A stretch of 64,000 nucleotides of DNA from Pseudomonas helmanticensis. GTDB lineage: Bacteria > Pseudomonadota > Gammaproteobacteria > Pseudomonadales > Pseudomonadaceae. Where the stretch lies: the NCBI RefSeq assembly GCF_900182985.1, contig NZ_FXUY01000001.1, forward strand, positions 3,968,001-4,032,000. Reading direction: 5' to 3'. Below, one piece after another: positions 16,944-26,462 of the stretch. Each line of letters begins with the position of its first letter. Position 1 is the stretch's first letter. A program made the translations under genes and the position numbers. The notes beneath the pieces are model-generated. The model had not been told where the DNA came from, did no database searches, and saw nothing but the letters and a program-made list of their open reading frames with translations.

Positions 16944-17632
16944 TGAACTGGGAAGTGATCATCAAGTGGCTGCCGAAACTGGCACAGGGCGCGACCCTGA
17001 CCCTGGAACTGGTGGCCATCGCGGTGATTGCCGGTCTGCTGCTGGCAATTCCGCTGGGCATCGCCCGCTCCTCGAAGCTGTGGTACGTGCGCTCGTTGCC
17101 CTACGCCTACATCTTCTTTTTCCGTGGCACGCCGTTGCTGGTTCAACTGTTCCTGGTTTATTACGGCCTGGCACAGTTCGACGCGGTGCGTGAAAGTGCG
17201 TTGTGGCCATACCTGCGCGATCCGTTCTGGTGCGCGACTGTGACCATGACCCTGCACACGGCGGCGTACATCGCCGAGATTCTGCGCGGGGCGATTCAGG
17301 CGATTCCTCCGGGCGAGATCGAAGCGGCGCGGGCCTTGGGCATGTCCAGGCCCAAGGCGATGTTCTACATCATCCTGCCGCGTGCCGCGCGCATCGGCCT
17401 GCCGGCCTACAGCAACGAAGTGATCCTGATGCTCAAGGCCAGCGCGCTGGCCAGCACCGTGACTTTGCTGGAACTGACCGGCATGGCCCGCACGATCATT
17501 GCCCGCACCTATCTGCCGGTGGAGATTTTCTTCGCGGCAGGCATGTTCTATCTGTTGATGGCATACGTGCTGGTGCGCGGCTTCAAGCTGCTGGAGCGCT
17601 GGCTGCGCGTCGATGCCTGCCAAGGGCGTTGA
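16943..17632 (+). CDS. hisM: Amino acid ABC transporter permease, HisM-like
   Basis: This 229-residue membrane protein has the family N-terminus (MNWEVIIKWLPKLAQGATLTLEL) and an EAA loop (AIQAIPPGEIEAARALGMSR). It overlaps the HisQ-like gene by one base and the downstream methyltransferase gene by about 20 bases. It forms the translocation heterodimer with HisQ. Confidence 0.87.
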   Translation: MNWEVIIKWLPKLAQGATLTLELVAIAVIAGLLLAIPLGIARSSKLWYVRSLPYAYIFFFRGTPLLVQLFLVYYGLAQFDAVRESALWPYLRDPFWCATVTMTLHTAAYIAEILRGAIQAIPPGEIEAARALGMSRPKAMFYIILPRAARIGLPAYSNEVILMLKASALASTVTLLELTGMARTIIARTYLPVEIFFAAGMFYLLMAYVLVRGFKLLERWLRVDACQGR

Positions 17633-18848
17633 TTCTTCCCACGTGCTGACGGGCGAGGACTTACTCGCCCGCTTCACCGCGCTGGATGTTTTTCTCACAA
17701 CGCATCAGGCGCTGTGGAAACCTCGACCGTTCACTCATCTTTCGCTTGCCTGGGAAGCGTCCTACCCGGAACTGGCCTTGTGGCTGCGCGGGAGGTCGCT
17801 GGAAGACGCGGAAAACGCTCACAACCAACCAGCTGATCTTGTTGATGCGCCGGAGCCGTTTGCTTCATTGGCGGCGTTGTCGGCTGAGCTGAGTGCGGTC
17901 GGTGAGTTGCCGGGCCATGCGCTGGAATCTGCGGGGCATCGCTTGAATGTCGATGTACCGGGGCGTAAATGGCAGCAGATCGAAGCATTCGCCAGTCGTT
18001 TGTCCTTTGCTGCGCAGCCAACGCATTGGCTGGACTGGTGCTCCGGCAAAGGACACCTGGGACGGCGGTTACTGGCCACCGGGCAACAGCTGACTTGCGT
18101 TGAGTACGATCCGGCATTGGTCGCCAGCGGCCAGGCATTGAGTCAGCGTCATCATTTACACGCCCTGCATGTCGAACAGGACGTGTTGGCGGCTGACGCC
18201 TCAGCCGTATTGAGCGCTGCTCACACGCCCGTCGCCCTCCACGCTTGCGGTGACCTGCATGTACGCTTGATGCAACTGGCCAGCGCTATCGGTTGCCAAC
18301 ACATGGCGATCGCTCCTTGCTGCTACAACCGCACCGCCCACCACGAATATCAGCCATTGTCCTCGGCCGGATCGGGAACCCTCCTACGTCTCTCGCTGGA
18401 AGATCTGGCGCTGCCGATGAGCGAAACCGTCACCGCTGGTGCACGCGTCCGACGTCAACGTGACACTTCGATGGCTCGTCGCCTGGCCTTCGACTTGCTG
18501 CAACGGCAGGTGCGCGGTGTTGACGAGTACTTGCCGACGCCATCGTTGCCCAGCGCCTGGCTGGAAAAACCCTTTGACGATTACTGCCGCAACCTGGCCG
18601 CGCTCAAAGAGTTATCCACAGTCGGCTCGCAAAAGTGGGATGAAATAGAGACCACCGGTTGGCAGCGTTTGGCCGAAGTTCGCAACCTTGAATTGCTCCG
18701 CGGACTTTTCCGACGACCATTGGAGCTTTGGCTGAATCTGGATCGGGCACTTTTCCTTGCCGAACAGGGATACCTCGTCCGGCTCGGCACCCTTTGCGCA
18801 GCGCCGCTGACCCCACGTAATTTGCTCCTGCTGGCCGAGCGTCAATAA
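17613..18848 (+). CDS. SAM-dependent methyltransferase
   Basis: This 411-residue protein has a class I methyltransferase motif (HWLDWCSGKGHLGRRLLATG, about residues 134-153) followed by an acidic strand end (LTCVEYDP). An MTase-like Cys-rich segment comes next (ALHACGDLHVRLMQ... IAPCCYNR). The layout fits the Methyltransf_32-type family. It overlaps hisM by 20 bases and is probably expressed with the transporter operon, although no functional link is evident. The substrate is unknown. Confidence 0.75.
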   Translation: MPAKGVDSSHVLTGEDLLARFTALDVFLTTHQALWKPRPFTHLSLAWEASYPELALWLRGRSLEDAENAHNQPADLVDAPEPFASLAALSAELSAVGELPGHALESAGHRLNVDVPGRKWQQIEAFASRLSFAAQPTHWLDWCSGKGHLGRRLLATGQQLTCVEYDPALVASGQALSQRHHLHALHVEQDVLAADASAVLSAAHTPVALHACGDLHVRLMQLASAIGCQHMAIAPCCYNRTAHHEYQPLSSAGSGTLLRLSLEDLALPMSETVTAGARVRRQRDTSMARRLAFDLLQRQVRGVDEYLPTPSLPSAWLEKPFDDYCRNLAALKELSTVGSQKWDEIETTGWQRLAEVRNLELLRGLFRRPLELWLNLDRALFLAEQGYLVRLGTLCAAPLTPRNLLLLAERQ

Positions 18849-19191
18849 CTCGCGACCACCTGTGGATAACTCTGTTGATGGTTTTTCCATGGATCCAATA
18901 TCCACGCCTGTTTCGACCACTTAACACTGCTGGTCATTTTTTGTTCACATGAATAAAAAACCTGTAAAACAGGGATTTGCGAACAAAATGAGAATGCGTT
19001 CACAAAATCTCGTCCAAACCAGTCCTTGCCCCTCGCCGTTGTGCATAAGCTGCCAATCAAAACGACATAAACGCCGAATAAAGCCCTCGCCGAGCGAATA
19101 ATTGCGGCCTCCGTCCAGCCTTGCTATACAGGGGCACAACGCGCCGACAGGCACGCACGAACAAGAAAAATCAGACCGACAGGAAGCGACC
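18849..19191. other. Intergenic region
   Basis: This 343-base, AT-richer stretch holds a small inverted repeat (CCTGT aaa ACAGG near 18960) and presumably the promoter of the FkbM-family gene. Nothing else is supportable. Confidence 0.35.
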
Positions 19192-20028
19192 GTGACGTTC
19201 ATTTCTTACGCGCAGAACTTTGAAGATGTTCGCCTGTGGCGCGCACTCAAGCAGTTTGAACACGGTTTCTACATCGACGTCGGCGCCAACGATCCGAGCC
19301 ACGACTCGGTCACCAGAGCCTTCTACGATCACGGCTGGCGCGGCGTCAATGTCGAGCCGATGCAGAATTACTACGACGCGCTCTGCCAGCAGCGCCCACG
19401 CGACGCCACCGTGCAATGTGTCGCCAGCGACCAACCCGGCGAAATGACCTTCTACGGCATTCCCGGCACCGGCCTTTCCACCGCCGACCCGGCCGTCGCC
19501 CAGCAACGCAAAGACCTCGGCATGGACGTGCGCAGCCTCACCGTCAAAGCCCGCACCCTGACTTCGATCTGCGAACAATATGCTGCCGATCGGCCAATCC
19601 ATTTTTTGAAGATCGACGTCGAAGGCCACGAAGAAACCGTCCTGCGCGGGATGGACTTCAGTCGCTTCCGCCCATGGATCATCGTCATCGAAACCCCATG
19701 GCAACGCGACCACACGTGGGAACACCTGGTCACCGACGCCGGCTATCAGTCGATCCTGTTCGACGGCCTCAACACCTGGTTCCTCGCCGACGAACACCTG
19801 AGCCTCAAACCCGCATTCGACATCCCACCGTGCAACCTCGACAACTTCCAACTGTGCCAGGGCCACGCCTTCGCCCACCCATTGAGCCCTAACGAACTCG
19901 ACACCGCACAACAACTCGCCGACGCTCTGCACCGCGCCGAACAGGCCGAAGCGCAACTGTTTGCCCTGCAAAACAGCCGCACCGTGCGGGCAGTGCAAAC
20001 GCTGCGGAATGTACTGCGCAGGGCCTGA
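19192..20028 (+). CDS. FkbM family methyltransferase
   Basis: The start is placed at GTG 19192, which has AGGA eight bases upstream. An in-frame ATG at 19102 lacks a site and adds unrelated residues. The 278-residue product has the FkbM core: FYIDVGANDPSHDSVTRAFYDHGWRGVNVEP, then FLKIDVEGHEETVLRGMDF. A short Ala/Glu/Gln-rich helix lies at the C-terminus. FkbM enzymes O-methylate sugars or polyketides. A surface glycan target is plausible but cannot be read from the context. Confidence 0.82.
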   Translation: MTFISYAQNFEDVRLWRALKQFEHGFYIDVGANDPSHDSVTRAFYDHGWRGVNVEPMQNYYDALCQQRPRDATVQCVASDQPGEMTFYGIPGTGLSTADPAVAQQRKDLGMDVRSLTVKARTLTSICEQYAADRPIHFLKIDVEGHEETVLRGMDFSRFRPWIIVIETPWQRDHTWEHLVTDAGYQSILFDGLNTWFLADEHLSLKPAFDIPPCNLDNFQLCQGHAFAHPLSPNELDTAQQLADALHRAEQAEAQLFALQNSRTVRAVQTLRNVLRRA

Positions 20029-20103
20029 TTTGCAGCGATGCAAAAATAGTCTGAATTCAGGGGTTTACAGAAATTATCCAGTCGCTATAATCGTCGCCCA
20101 CAC

Positions 20104-20164
<61 letters not shown>

Positions 20165-20179
<15 letters not shown>

Positions 20180-20225
20180 TACAAAACGAAGCCCCTGCAG
20201 AAATGCAGGGGCTTTGTTGTTTCTG
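20165..20225 (+). repeat. attL-like repeat: tRNA-Thr 3' end plus terminator
   Basis: The sequence runs from CTGGTGCCGGCACCA through the hairpin GCCCCTGCA gaaa TGCAGGGGC (20191-20212) and the tail TTTGTTGTTTCTG. It recurs nearly unchanged at 30905-30962 and in decayed form at 29563-29609. It marks the left boundary of the integrated region. Confidence 0.85.
20191..20222 (+). terminator. Terminator of tRNA-Thr
   Basis: A perfect 9-bp GC-rich stem (GCCCCTGCA / TGCAGGGGC) with a GAAA loop is followed by TTTGTTGTTT. Confidence 0.85.
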
Positions 20226-20334
20226 GAGTGTTCATATTTGGCAGCGTTTCTGCCTCAGTAGAAATAGGGCCTCTCCTCCCCTCACACTTCCCCCATTAGC
20301 CACACTTCCTCTTACACACTTCGAAAGTACGGAC

Positions 20335-20353
20335 TATGAACCAACGGTTCATA
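20335..20353. promoter_or_regulatory. Perfect inverted repeat upstream of the island ATPase gene
   Basis: TATGAACC aac GGTTCATA is an 8-bp perfect palindrome 68 bases before the ATPase ATG, in an AT-rich promoter-like region. It may be an operator; the downstream protein has a C-terminal winged-helix-like segment. Confidence 0.5.
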
Positions 20354-20420
20354 TTTTCGTCTTTATGCTAAATTATGAAATGGCAATAATTATGGTGTAC
20401 ACATAAAAAGGTGTAATCGT

Positions 20421-21578
20421 ATGAGCAGCATTTTTCAGCGCCCTGAACTGGCTGAGTCAATGGCAAACCAGCTTCTCAATCCAGGCGTACTCGATGAAGG
20501 TCTGCGATCAGGTCTATTTCTATCTGGCCTGCGTCGCACAGGTAAAACGACTTTTTTGAGAAATGACCTCATCCCTGCCTTGGAAGCAGCAGGTGCTTTA
20601 GTCATTTATGTCGACTTATGGAGCGACACCCTGGCCAACCCGGCAACGCTCGTGCACAACGCCATCCAGAAAACCCTGAAAGACCTGCAAACGCCGGGCT
20701 CCTCTGCCCTGGGAACATTCAAGCGCGTCAGCAATGTTGAAATCGGCGCCGCAGGATTCAAGTTCGGTTTCAAACTCGACAGCATTGGCAGCGCCGACGG
20801 CCCGACACTGGCCCAAGCACTCACCGAAGTTGTAGATCAAGCCAAGACTGATCTGGTGTTAATCATTGACGAAGTGCAGCACGCCATTTCCTCCGACGAC
20901 GGCAACCAGCTTCTCTTGGCGCTCAAGGCCACCCGCGATGCAATCAATCCTCGTCCGAATACGCCGGGATACTTTCTTTTCATCGGAACCGGTTCCCACA
21001 GGGCGCAAGTCAGCGAACTAACCGCCAAACGCAACCACGCGTTTTCTGGCGCCACGTCAGCAGCCTATCCATTGCTGAAAGGCGACTACGTTGAATTCCT
21101 GCTCAACCGACTCGCAATGACCGTGAAGAAGGCCAAACTGCCGTCCCTCGAAGCCGCTATCGAGGCGTTCGACACTTTGGGCAATCGACCTGAAGAAATG
21201 CTGAAGGCCCTACGCCAACTCTTACAGCAAGAGGGCGAGCCCGATGTGTTCCTACCAGTAATCGCAAGCACACTACGCTCGGCGGCGGCGAGCATCGAGC
21301 TGGAAAAAGTCGAGCAACTGGGTAGCCTGGCTCAAGCCATTTTCAACAAGATCGCGTCTACAGAAGGTGATGCTCGCGGAATTTTTTCCACTGACGCAGC
21401 GGCCGAGTATTCAAAGTCAGTCGGGCGAGAGGTGCGGGTCGAAGAGATTCAACCGGTAGTGATTGCGCTGGTTGCCGAGAACATCATCATGCGACGCGGG
21501 CATGGGATCTACGCCATTACAGATCAGTTTGTTCAAGAGATCTGGCTGGAAGAGCGGGCTTTGATAGAAGGGAGTTAG
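20421..21578 (+). CDS. AAA/STAND-like ATPase, first gene of the island
   Basis: This 385-residue protein has a P-loop (GLRRTGKTTFLRN, about residues 35-47) and Walker B with a following Glu (LVLIIDEVQHAI, about 149-160). A sensor-like FIGTGSH region follows. The C-terminal segment (VEEIQPVVIALVAENIIMRRGHGIYAI) resembles a winged helix. This fits the ORC/Cdc6-like or archaeal-type ATPase group often found on mobile elements. It is a single-gene unit directly after tRNA-Thr. A role in defence or element maintenance is inferred only from the location. Confidence 0.7.
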   Translation: MSSIFQRPELAESMANQLLNPGVLDEGLRSGLFLSGLRRTGKTTFLRNDLIPALEAAGALVIYVDLWSDTLANPATLVHNAIQKTLKDLQTPGSSALGTFKRVSNVEIGAAGFKFGFKLDSIGSADGPTLAQALTEVVDQAKTDLVLIIDEVQHAISSDDGNQLLLALKATRDAINPRPNTPGYFLFIGTGSHRAQVSELTAKRNHAFSGATSAAYPLLKGDYVEFLLNRLAMTVKKAKLPSLEAAIEAFDTLGNRPEEMLKALRQLLQQEGEPDVFLPVIASTLRSAAASIELEKVEQLGSLAQAIFNKIASTEGDARGIFSTDAAAEYSKSVGREVRVEEIQPVVIALVAENIIMRRGHGIYAITDQFVQEIWLEERALIEGS

Positions 21579-22397
21579 GCTGCGGGCTGATTTTTTCAGT
21601 GACGGCATTTCTGCCGTCCAGTTAACGCAATCATCTCAGTGAGCCAGTTCGGGGCGAACGTCACTCCACCAAGATCAAGATGACGAACTATCCACAGGCG
21701 TAGAAAAGATCGGGCAAAGCGCTGTCGTTGACAGCAACCCAAGTAGCCAGAACCTTTAAGGCTACGCCACACAGTGATGGTTCTCCCAAAGTGCGATTAG
21801 CGTCCGGCGGCTCGCACGGTCACAGCGATGTGATGGATGCCTACTTTACCAGAGTGCCCACTGCGGCAACTCACACCACTTTATAGCGGCCCTGCAGCAA
21901 CCTATCCGCTTGGCCATTTCCTTGCGCCAACTTGCGCCCGTCTCTTTCTCCCGGAAAGAGACGGGCGCTCCTACCGCTGCTGCAGCCCAACTCGTACAAG
22001 GCTTTGCGGCATTCCCTCTCGTGACAATCGGCGTGACAAACACCGAAGTCACCAGCAACAGCGATGCAGATGATGGTGCCGCAGCCCAAGGAATGGACTG
22101 CACCTGACTGACAGTCAGGCATGCCCCGGTCACCGCATCACTACCTTCACTCGACTCAGGATCTCGCGGCATTGGTCTCGTCAGCCAGTGCAGCCTCCAC
22201 CCGCCCACTTCTTTGGAAGTGTTCAGGAGGCCAGATCATGAGATGCCCAAGCTTCCGGTCGTAAGGAGCCGTCAGTCCCGCGTTAGTGGACAACCCTCAC
22301 AGGTCGCAGGGGCCTTGATCCCTGATAACACTCAACATTCTTGGCGGGATGACGTGGGGAAAGTTTTAAAAGTTTTGGCTTCGAGAGGAGTTCGATC
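21579..22397. other. Non-coding stretch of the island
   Basis: About 820 bases lie here without a credible gene. Small open frames inside lack family resemblance and ribosome sites. It contains a hairpin GACGGCA tttc TGCCGTC at 21601-21618 and a stronger one at 21936-21966. The last 20 bases carry GAGAGGAG, the ribosome site of the integrase-like gene. Confidence 0.4.
21936..21966. repeat. Perfect 12-bp inverted repeat
   Basis: GCCCGTCTCTTT, a 7-base loop, then AAAGAGACGGGC. There is no T-run on either side, so it is not a classical terminator. It could be a mobile-element end or a protein-binding hairpin. Confidence 0.6.
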
Positions 22398-23378
22398 ATG
22401 GCACTGGTGGGCAGGCGAGATGGACGCAATTTTGGCTACGGCCGACAACTGAGTTATGCCGGGCCGCAGGCGCTGAAAGATCTATTTGGCGGCGGGCATT
22501 ACGGCACGGTCAAGGCGCACAGTGATCGCTGGCAGGCATTTGTACGTTGGTGCCGCTCGGAGAATGGGCCGGGGTTTAACGATGCGCGGCAGATTGATCG
22601 GCGGACCTTGTTGGACTACGCCGGACATCTGCGCCAACAAGTTGAAAAAGGTGAGCTGGCCATCGCCACTGCGCAAAACCGGTTGTCCAGTGTGAATCGG
22701 ACCATGGCCGCGCTTCGCGGTGATCAATATGTGAAAGTGCCGAGTCCAAGCAAGGCGTTGGGAATGCGGCGCACCAGTGTTCGTTGCTCGGTTTCGCAAG
22801 GCCAAGACCGCGAACAGGTAAAACGGATCGTCGACGTGCTTTGCGAACATCAGCAGCCGCGCGCCGCAGCCATCGTGCAGTTAGCGCGAACCACCGGCAT
22901 GCGCATGCGCGAGGCCATTTTGGCCGACCTGTCCCGATTGCAACGTGAAGCAGAGCAACTTGGCAGAATCAACATCCAGGATGGCACCAAAGGTGGCCGC
23001 TCAGGTGCATCGGCACCTCGATGGATTACGGTAGATGATCATGTTCGTGACGCACTTAGGTTTGCCGAACAGGCCTCGCCCGACGCTAGCCGCAACCTGC
23101 TTGCTCCGAACGAAAGCTACCAGGACTTTCTGCGGGACACCGTCCGCCCCGCACGGGACATCATCCATAAGCACGACCTCAAAGGCTTCCACGAATTACG
23201 GGCAGCCTATGCGTGCGAACGCTATGAACAAATCACCCACCATCCCGCCCCCATCAACGGTGGCCATTGCTATCAACTCGACCGACGCCTAGATCAGGAT
23301 GCCCGAGTACAAATCAGCTATGAGCTGAGGCACGGCCGTATCGTCGTGGTGGTCGCTTACATTGGTGGTCAAGCATGA
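22398..23378 (+). CDS. Tyrosine-recombinase-like integrase domain protein
   Basis: The ATG at 22398 has AGGAG seven bases upstream. The 326-residue product has an N-terminal SAM-like core-binding domain (TVKAHSDRWQAFVRWCRSENG, residues about 36-56). The catalytic half has a box I Arg in TTGMRMREAILADL (about residues 168-181), a box II HxxR in FHELRAAYACERY, and a C-terminal segment with candidate Tyr residues (ISYELRHGRIVVVVAYIGG). This fits the two-part 'integrase domain' family found on Pseudomonas islands. It is probably the recombinase, or a remnant, of the element in tRNA-Thr. Confidence 0.75.
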   Translation: MALVGRRDGRNFGYGRQLSYAGPQALKDLFGGGHYGTVKAHSDRWQAFVRWCRSENGPGFNDARQIDRRTLLDYAGHLRQQVEKGELAIATAQNRLSSVNRTMAALRGDQYVKVPSPSKALGMRRTSVRCSVSQGQDREQVKRIVDVLCEHQQPRAAAIVQLARTTGMRMREAILADLSRLQREAEQLGRINIQDGTKGGRSGASAPRWITVDDHVRDALRFAEQASPDASRNLLAPNESYQDFLRDTVRPARDIIHKHDLKGFHELRAAYACERYEQITHHPAPINGGHCYQLDRRLDQDARVQISYELRHGRIVVVVAYIGGQA

Positions 23379-23650
23379 GCACGGCATTCGATATGAATCG
23401 GTTCCTGGCGGGTGTCCTGACCGGGTCGCTTACCACCCGCCAACGCCACCTCCGTCAGGCGAAGGCTATCCAAACAGCTATCGCTGAACGCTGGCACCGA
23501 GACAACCCATAGACTTGGCAGCAAAAGCATCTCGCATGGTTTCTAAATCACCACGTGAACCAGCACGCTGAATCGACGCGCTATTACTATCTGCTCACCA
23601 TACATTTACTCACTCTTCGCTTAGGAAAATCCTGGCAGTTCGAGCGTTAG
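23375..23650 (+). pseudogene. Small gene after the integrase, interrupted by an in-frame TAG
   Basis: The ATG overlaps the integrase stop (ATGA). The frame runs 45 codons (MSTAFDMNRFLAGVLTGSLT... ending RWHRDNP) to TAG at 23510-23512. It then continues in the same frame for 45 more sensible codons (TWQQKHLAWFLNHHVNQH... to LGKSWQFER) and ends at TAG 23648-23650. The continuity, and Trp/His/Arg-rich composition on both sides, indicate one protein of about 91 residues broken by a nonsense change. The homologue's function is unknown. It may assist the integrase. Confidence 0.65.
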
Positions 23651-23813
23651 GCTGAGGCCATCAACTGGCCAGATTATGACGATCAGACCCAAAGAGGGTC
23701 TTGAGTCTTGGTGGCGACTTACCGAAACCCTTCCTCAATCCTGCGGTGCATGGCAAATTGACATCGACCTCCAAAAAAATCCGAGCACGTGCCCCAGAGA
23801 AAAAGGAGTTTCC

Positions 23814-26462
23814 ATGTCGATATTGCAGGAAATACTGAGCTGGACCCAGGGACTACCCACCTGGCAAAGCGATTGCGTTGCACGTTTGTTAGCAAAACAG
23901 ACTCTTACAGCAGAGGATTTGGGTGACTTACTAGCTTTGCTCAAGAGTGCTCATGGTATTCCTGACCCGAAAGGCCGAACGCCAAGCCCGCTTGCATCCA
24001 ATCAGATCCCCGCTCCGCTGAAGTCATCGATGCATGTCGAGTTGCGGGCAATGAAAAACTTACTAAATGTTAATGCCATTGCCGAAAACCACAGCCTGTC
24101 TTTCGCTCCTTCGGGCTTGACCGTTATTTACGGCGGTAATGGTTCGGGCAAATCGGGCTACTCCCGTGTGCTAAAGCGCGCATGTCGCGCGCGCGATCAA
24201 GCTGAAGTCATTTATCCCAACGCCAACCGACCCGTGGACAAAGCCGCTTCGGCTGAAGCCATCTTCGAAATCGGTGTTAACGGTACGATACAAGACGTGC
24301 ACTGGGTAAATGACGGAGCTGCACCCGTTGAGCTATCAGCTCTCTCCATTTTCGACTCACGCTGCGCCAATGCTTATCTTGTAAATGAAGACGATTTTTC
24401 GTACGTACCTCAGGGACTCGATGTTTTTGAACGACTAGCAAGTGTCCATCAGCAATTGAAGAGCGCGATTGAGGCGGAGCAGAGACAATATGCCGTTGAC
24501 CTGACTGCGTTTGTTCCGTTGCACGGCGACACGATTGTCGGAGCATTAATTGCAACACTGTCTGCCAAGACTTCTCCGGCCCAAATTGAAGCACTGGCCA
24601 CGTTGGCCCCTGAAGAACTGAGCCTGCACACAGATTTAGGCAAAAGCCTAAAAGAAAATAATCCCAGGGAAAAAGCTAACCAACTGAGGTTACTCGCTCG
24701 CCGAGTTGGCGGCGTTGCAACGATTGCTACCAACAAGGCGACGTTGGTGGATCAAGCAATCGTGACCAAGCTGCGCGACCTGTCGAGGACCTACCTTACC
24801 GCCAAAGCAGCTGCGGAGCTGGCTGCAAATCAGTTCAAGGAACAAGAAGGTTTACTGCCAGGAACAGGAGGCGAAGCTTGGCGTGAGCTATTCGAAGCCG
24901 CACGCAAATTTTCCTCTGAGTCCCACCCGGATGAAACCTTTCCTGCATTGGGAAGCGATGCATCCTGTCCCCTGTGTCAGCAACCGCTCATGGAAGGGGC
25001 TAATCGCTTGGCTCACTTTGAAGCCTTCATTCAACAAGAGGCAGAAAAAACTTCTCAGGCTCGCCGTGCTGAATTGGTTGCCCAGTATAAACCTCTAAGT
25101 ACGCATGATCTGACTCTAGGTTTGGACGACGCTACGCTCAGCGAAATTCAAACACTCGATTCTCAACTTGCGGCAGATTCTGCTGCCTTCGAGCAAGTTC
25201 TGACAGCTCGTCGAGAAGCCATCAAGGCAGCGGTGACTACACAAATTTGGGAAGGGGCCGAACAAGCATTGGTCAATCCAGCCCCACGGCTCCAGTCTCT
25301 CGCAGACAAGCTAAATGCCGAGGCTGTAAATCTGGATAAAGCATCCGATGAACAGGCTCGAGCAAAGTTGCAGAAGCAGCTGGATGAGCTTGATGCAAGA
25401 GTAAAATTGGGCCAAGTCAAAGATGCTGTCATTGCGGCTGTCTCACGGCTGAGTCATCAGGCAAAGCTGACAAAGTGCTTACCGGCGCTCAGGACGAACG
25501 CTATTTCCTTGAAGTCATCTGAGTTGGCAGAAAGCATCATTTCAAAGGGGCTTGCGGATGCACTTAATGCTGAGTTCAAGGCACTAGGGGTTGGAGGACT
25601 TCGTGTCACCCTGCAAAGCCGCTCCGGGAAAGGCAAAGTACTGCATAAGCTAAAGCTGGAGTTACCGCAAAGCCGTAGCCCCCGAGATCTATTGAGCGAA
25701 GGCGAGCAAAGAGCTGTTGCATTAGCTTCATTTTTAGCTGAAGTGAAGCTTAGTGATAGCACTGGCGGTATTATTTTCGACGATCCAGTATCGTCCCTAG
25801 ATCACCGACGGCGTGAACGTGTTGCTGCGCGACTCGTAGACGAAGCCGCGCGGCGCCAAGTGATTGTGTTCACCCATGACATCTACTTTCTTTGCATTTT
25901 GGCTGAGGAAGCGGAGTCCGCAGGTATCACCGTTCTTACACAAAGTCTGTCGAGGCGAGCCGAAGGCTTCGGAGTTTCCAATCCAGAGTTACCATTCGAG
26001 GGAAAAAATACAACAAAACGCATTGGGGCGCTTAAGGCTCAGCAGCAAATCATTGCAAGATTGTATAAAGACGGCGAGGAAGATGCGCACCGTAGACAGA
26101 CAGGCGAAGCTTATTTTTTCCTGAGGATGGCTTGGGAGCGTGCTGTTGAGGAAGTGCTGCTACGCCGAGTAGTTCTACGTTTTCGTAAAGGCATCGAAAC
26201 CCAGCGATTGTCAGAGGTGATCGTTGATGATAACGATTATGCACAAGTAAATGCCGGGATGAGCAAGTGCTCGAACTATGCACACGACAAAGCCATAGAG
26301 GGAGGCGTTGCTGTGCCAGAACCCGATGAGTTACTCGCTGATATCATGGCTCTTGAAACTTGGCGTGACCAAATTGAGCGCCGCAGCAAGAGTACGAGCC
26401 AAAACCGTAAATCAGGATTGCCTACATCTCCTTTTCCCTCCGCTGCCACAGCCACTCCGTAG
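23814..26462 (+). CDS. RloC/PrrC-like ABC-type ATPase with zinc-hook motif
   Basis: The start is placed at ATG 23814 (MSILQEILSWTQGLP), which has AAGGAG upstream. A longer frame adds 46 unlikely residues. The 882-residue product has Walker A (YGGNGSGKSGYS, about 106-117), a coiled-coil insert with a zinc-hook-like CPLC (C385, C388), signature LLSEGEQR (about 627), Walker B FDDPVSSLD and H-loop FTHD. The C-terminal 130 residues contain R-x3-E (RMAWE, about 770) and a later YAHD, which recalls the anticodon-nuclease domain of PrrC/RloC. Nuclease activity is inference. An SMC-like DNA-binding ATPase is the alternative. Confidence 0.7.
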   Translation: MSILQEILSWTQGLPTWQSDCVARLLAKQTLTAEDLGDLLALLKSAHGIPDPKGRTPSPLASNQIPAPLKSSMHVELRAMKNLLNVNAIAENHSLSFAPSGLTVIYGGNGSGKSGYSRVLKRACRARDQAEVIYPNANRPVDKAASAEAIFEIGVNGTIQDVHWVNDGAAPVELSALSIFDSRCANAYLVNEDDFSYVPQGLDVFERLASVHQQLKSAIEAEQRQYAVDLTAFVPLHGDTIVGALIATLSAKTSPAQIEALATLAPEELSLHTDLGKSLKENNPREKANQLRLLARRVGGVATIATNKATLVDQAIVTKLRDLSRTYLTAKAAAELAANQFKEQEGLLPGTGGEAWRELFEAARKFSSESHPDETFPALGSDASCPLCQQPLMEGANRLAHFEAFIQQEAEKTSQARRAELVAQYKPLSTHDLTLGLDDATLSEIQTLDSQLAADSAAFEQVLTARREAIKAAVTTQIWEGAEQALVNPAPRLQSLADKLNAEAVNLDKASDEQARAKLQKQLDELDARVKLGQVKDAVIAAVSRLSHQAKLTKCLPALRTNAISLKSSELAESIISKGLADALNAEFKALGVGGLRVTLQSRSGKGKVLHKLKLELPQSRSPRDLLSEGEQRAVALASFLAEVKLSDSTGGIIFDDPVSSLDHRRRERVAARLVDEAARRQVIVFTHDIYFLCILAEEAESAGITVLTQSLSRRAEGFGVSNPELPFEGKNTTKRIGALKAQQQIIARLYKDGEEDAHRRQTGEAYFFLRMAWERAVEEVLLRRVVLRFRKGIETQRLSEVIVDDNDYAQVNAGMSKCSNYAHDKAIEGGVAVPEPDELLADIMALETWRDQIERRSKSTSQNRKSGLPTSPFPSAATATP

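Noticed and set aside
21837..22208. Short frames on both strands in the empty island stretch
   Set aside because: They cross the perfect hairpin at 21936-21966, have no ribosome sites and show no family features.
23814..26462. Classification of the zinc-hook ATPase as a plain SbcC/Rad50 repair protein
   Set aside because: There is no SbcD nuclease gene next to it, the coiled coil is short, and it carries a C-terminal domain absent from SbcC. The island setting favours a defence ATPase.
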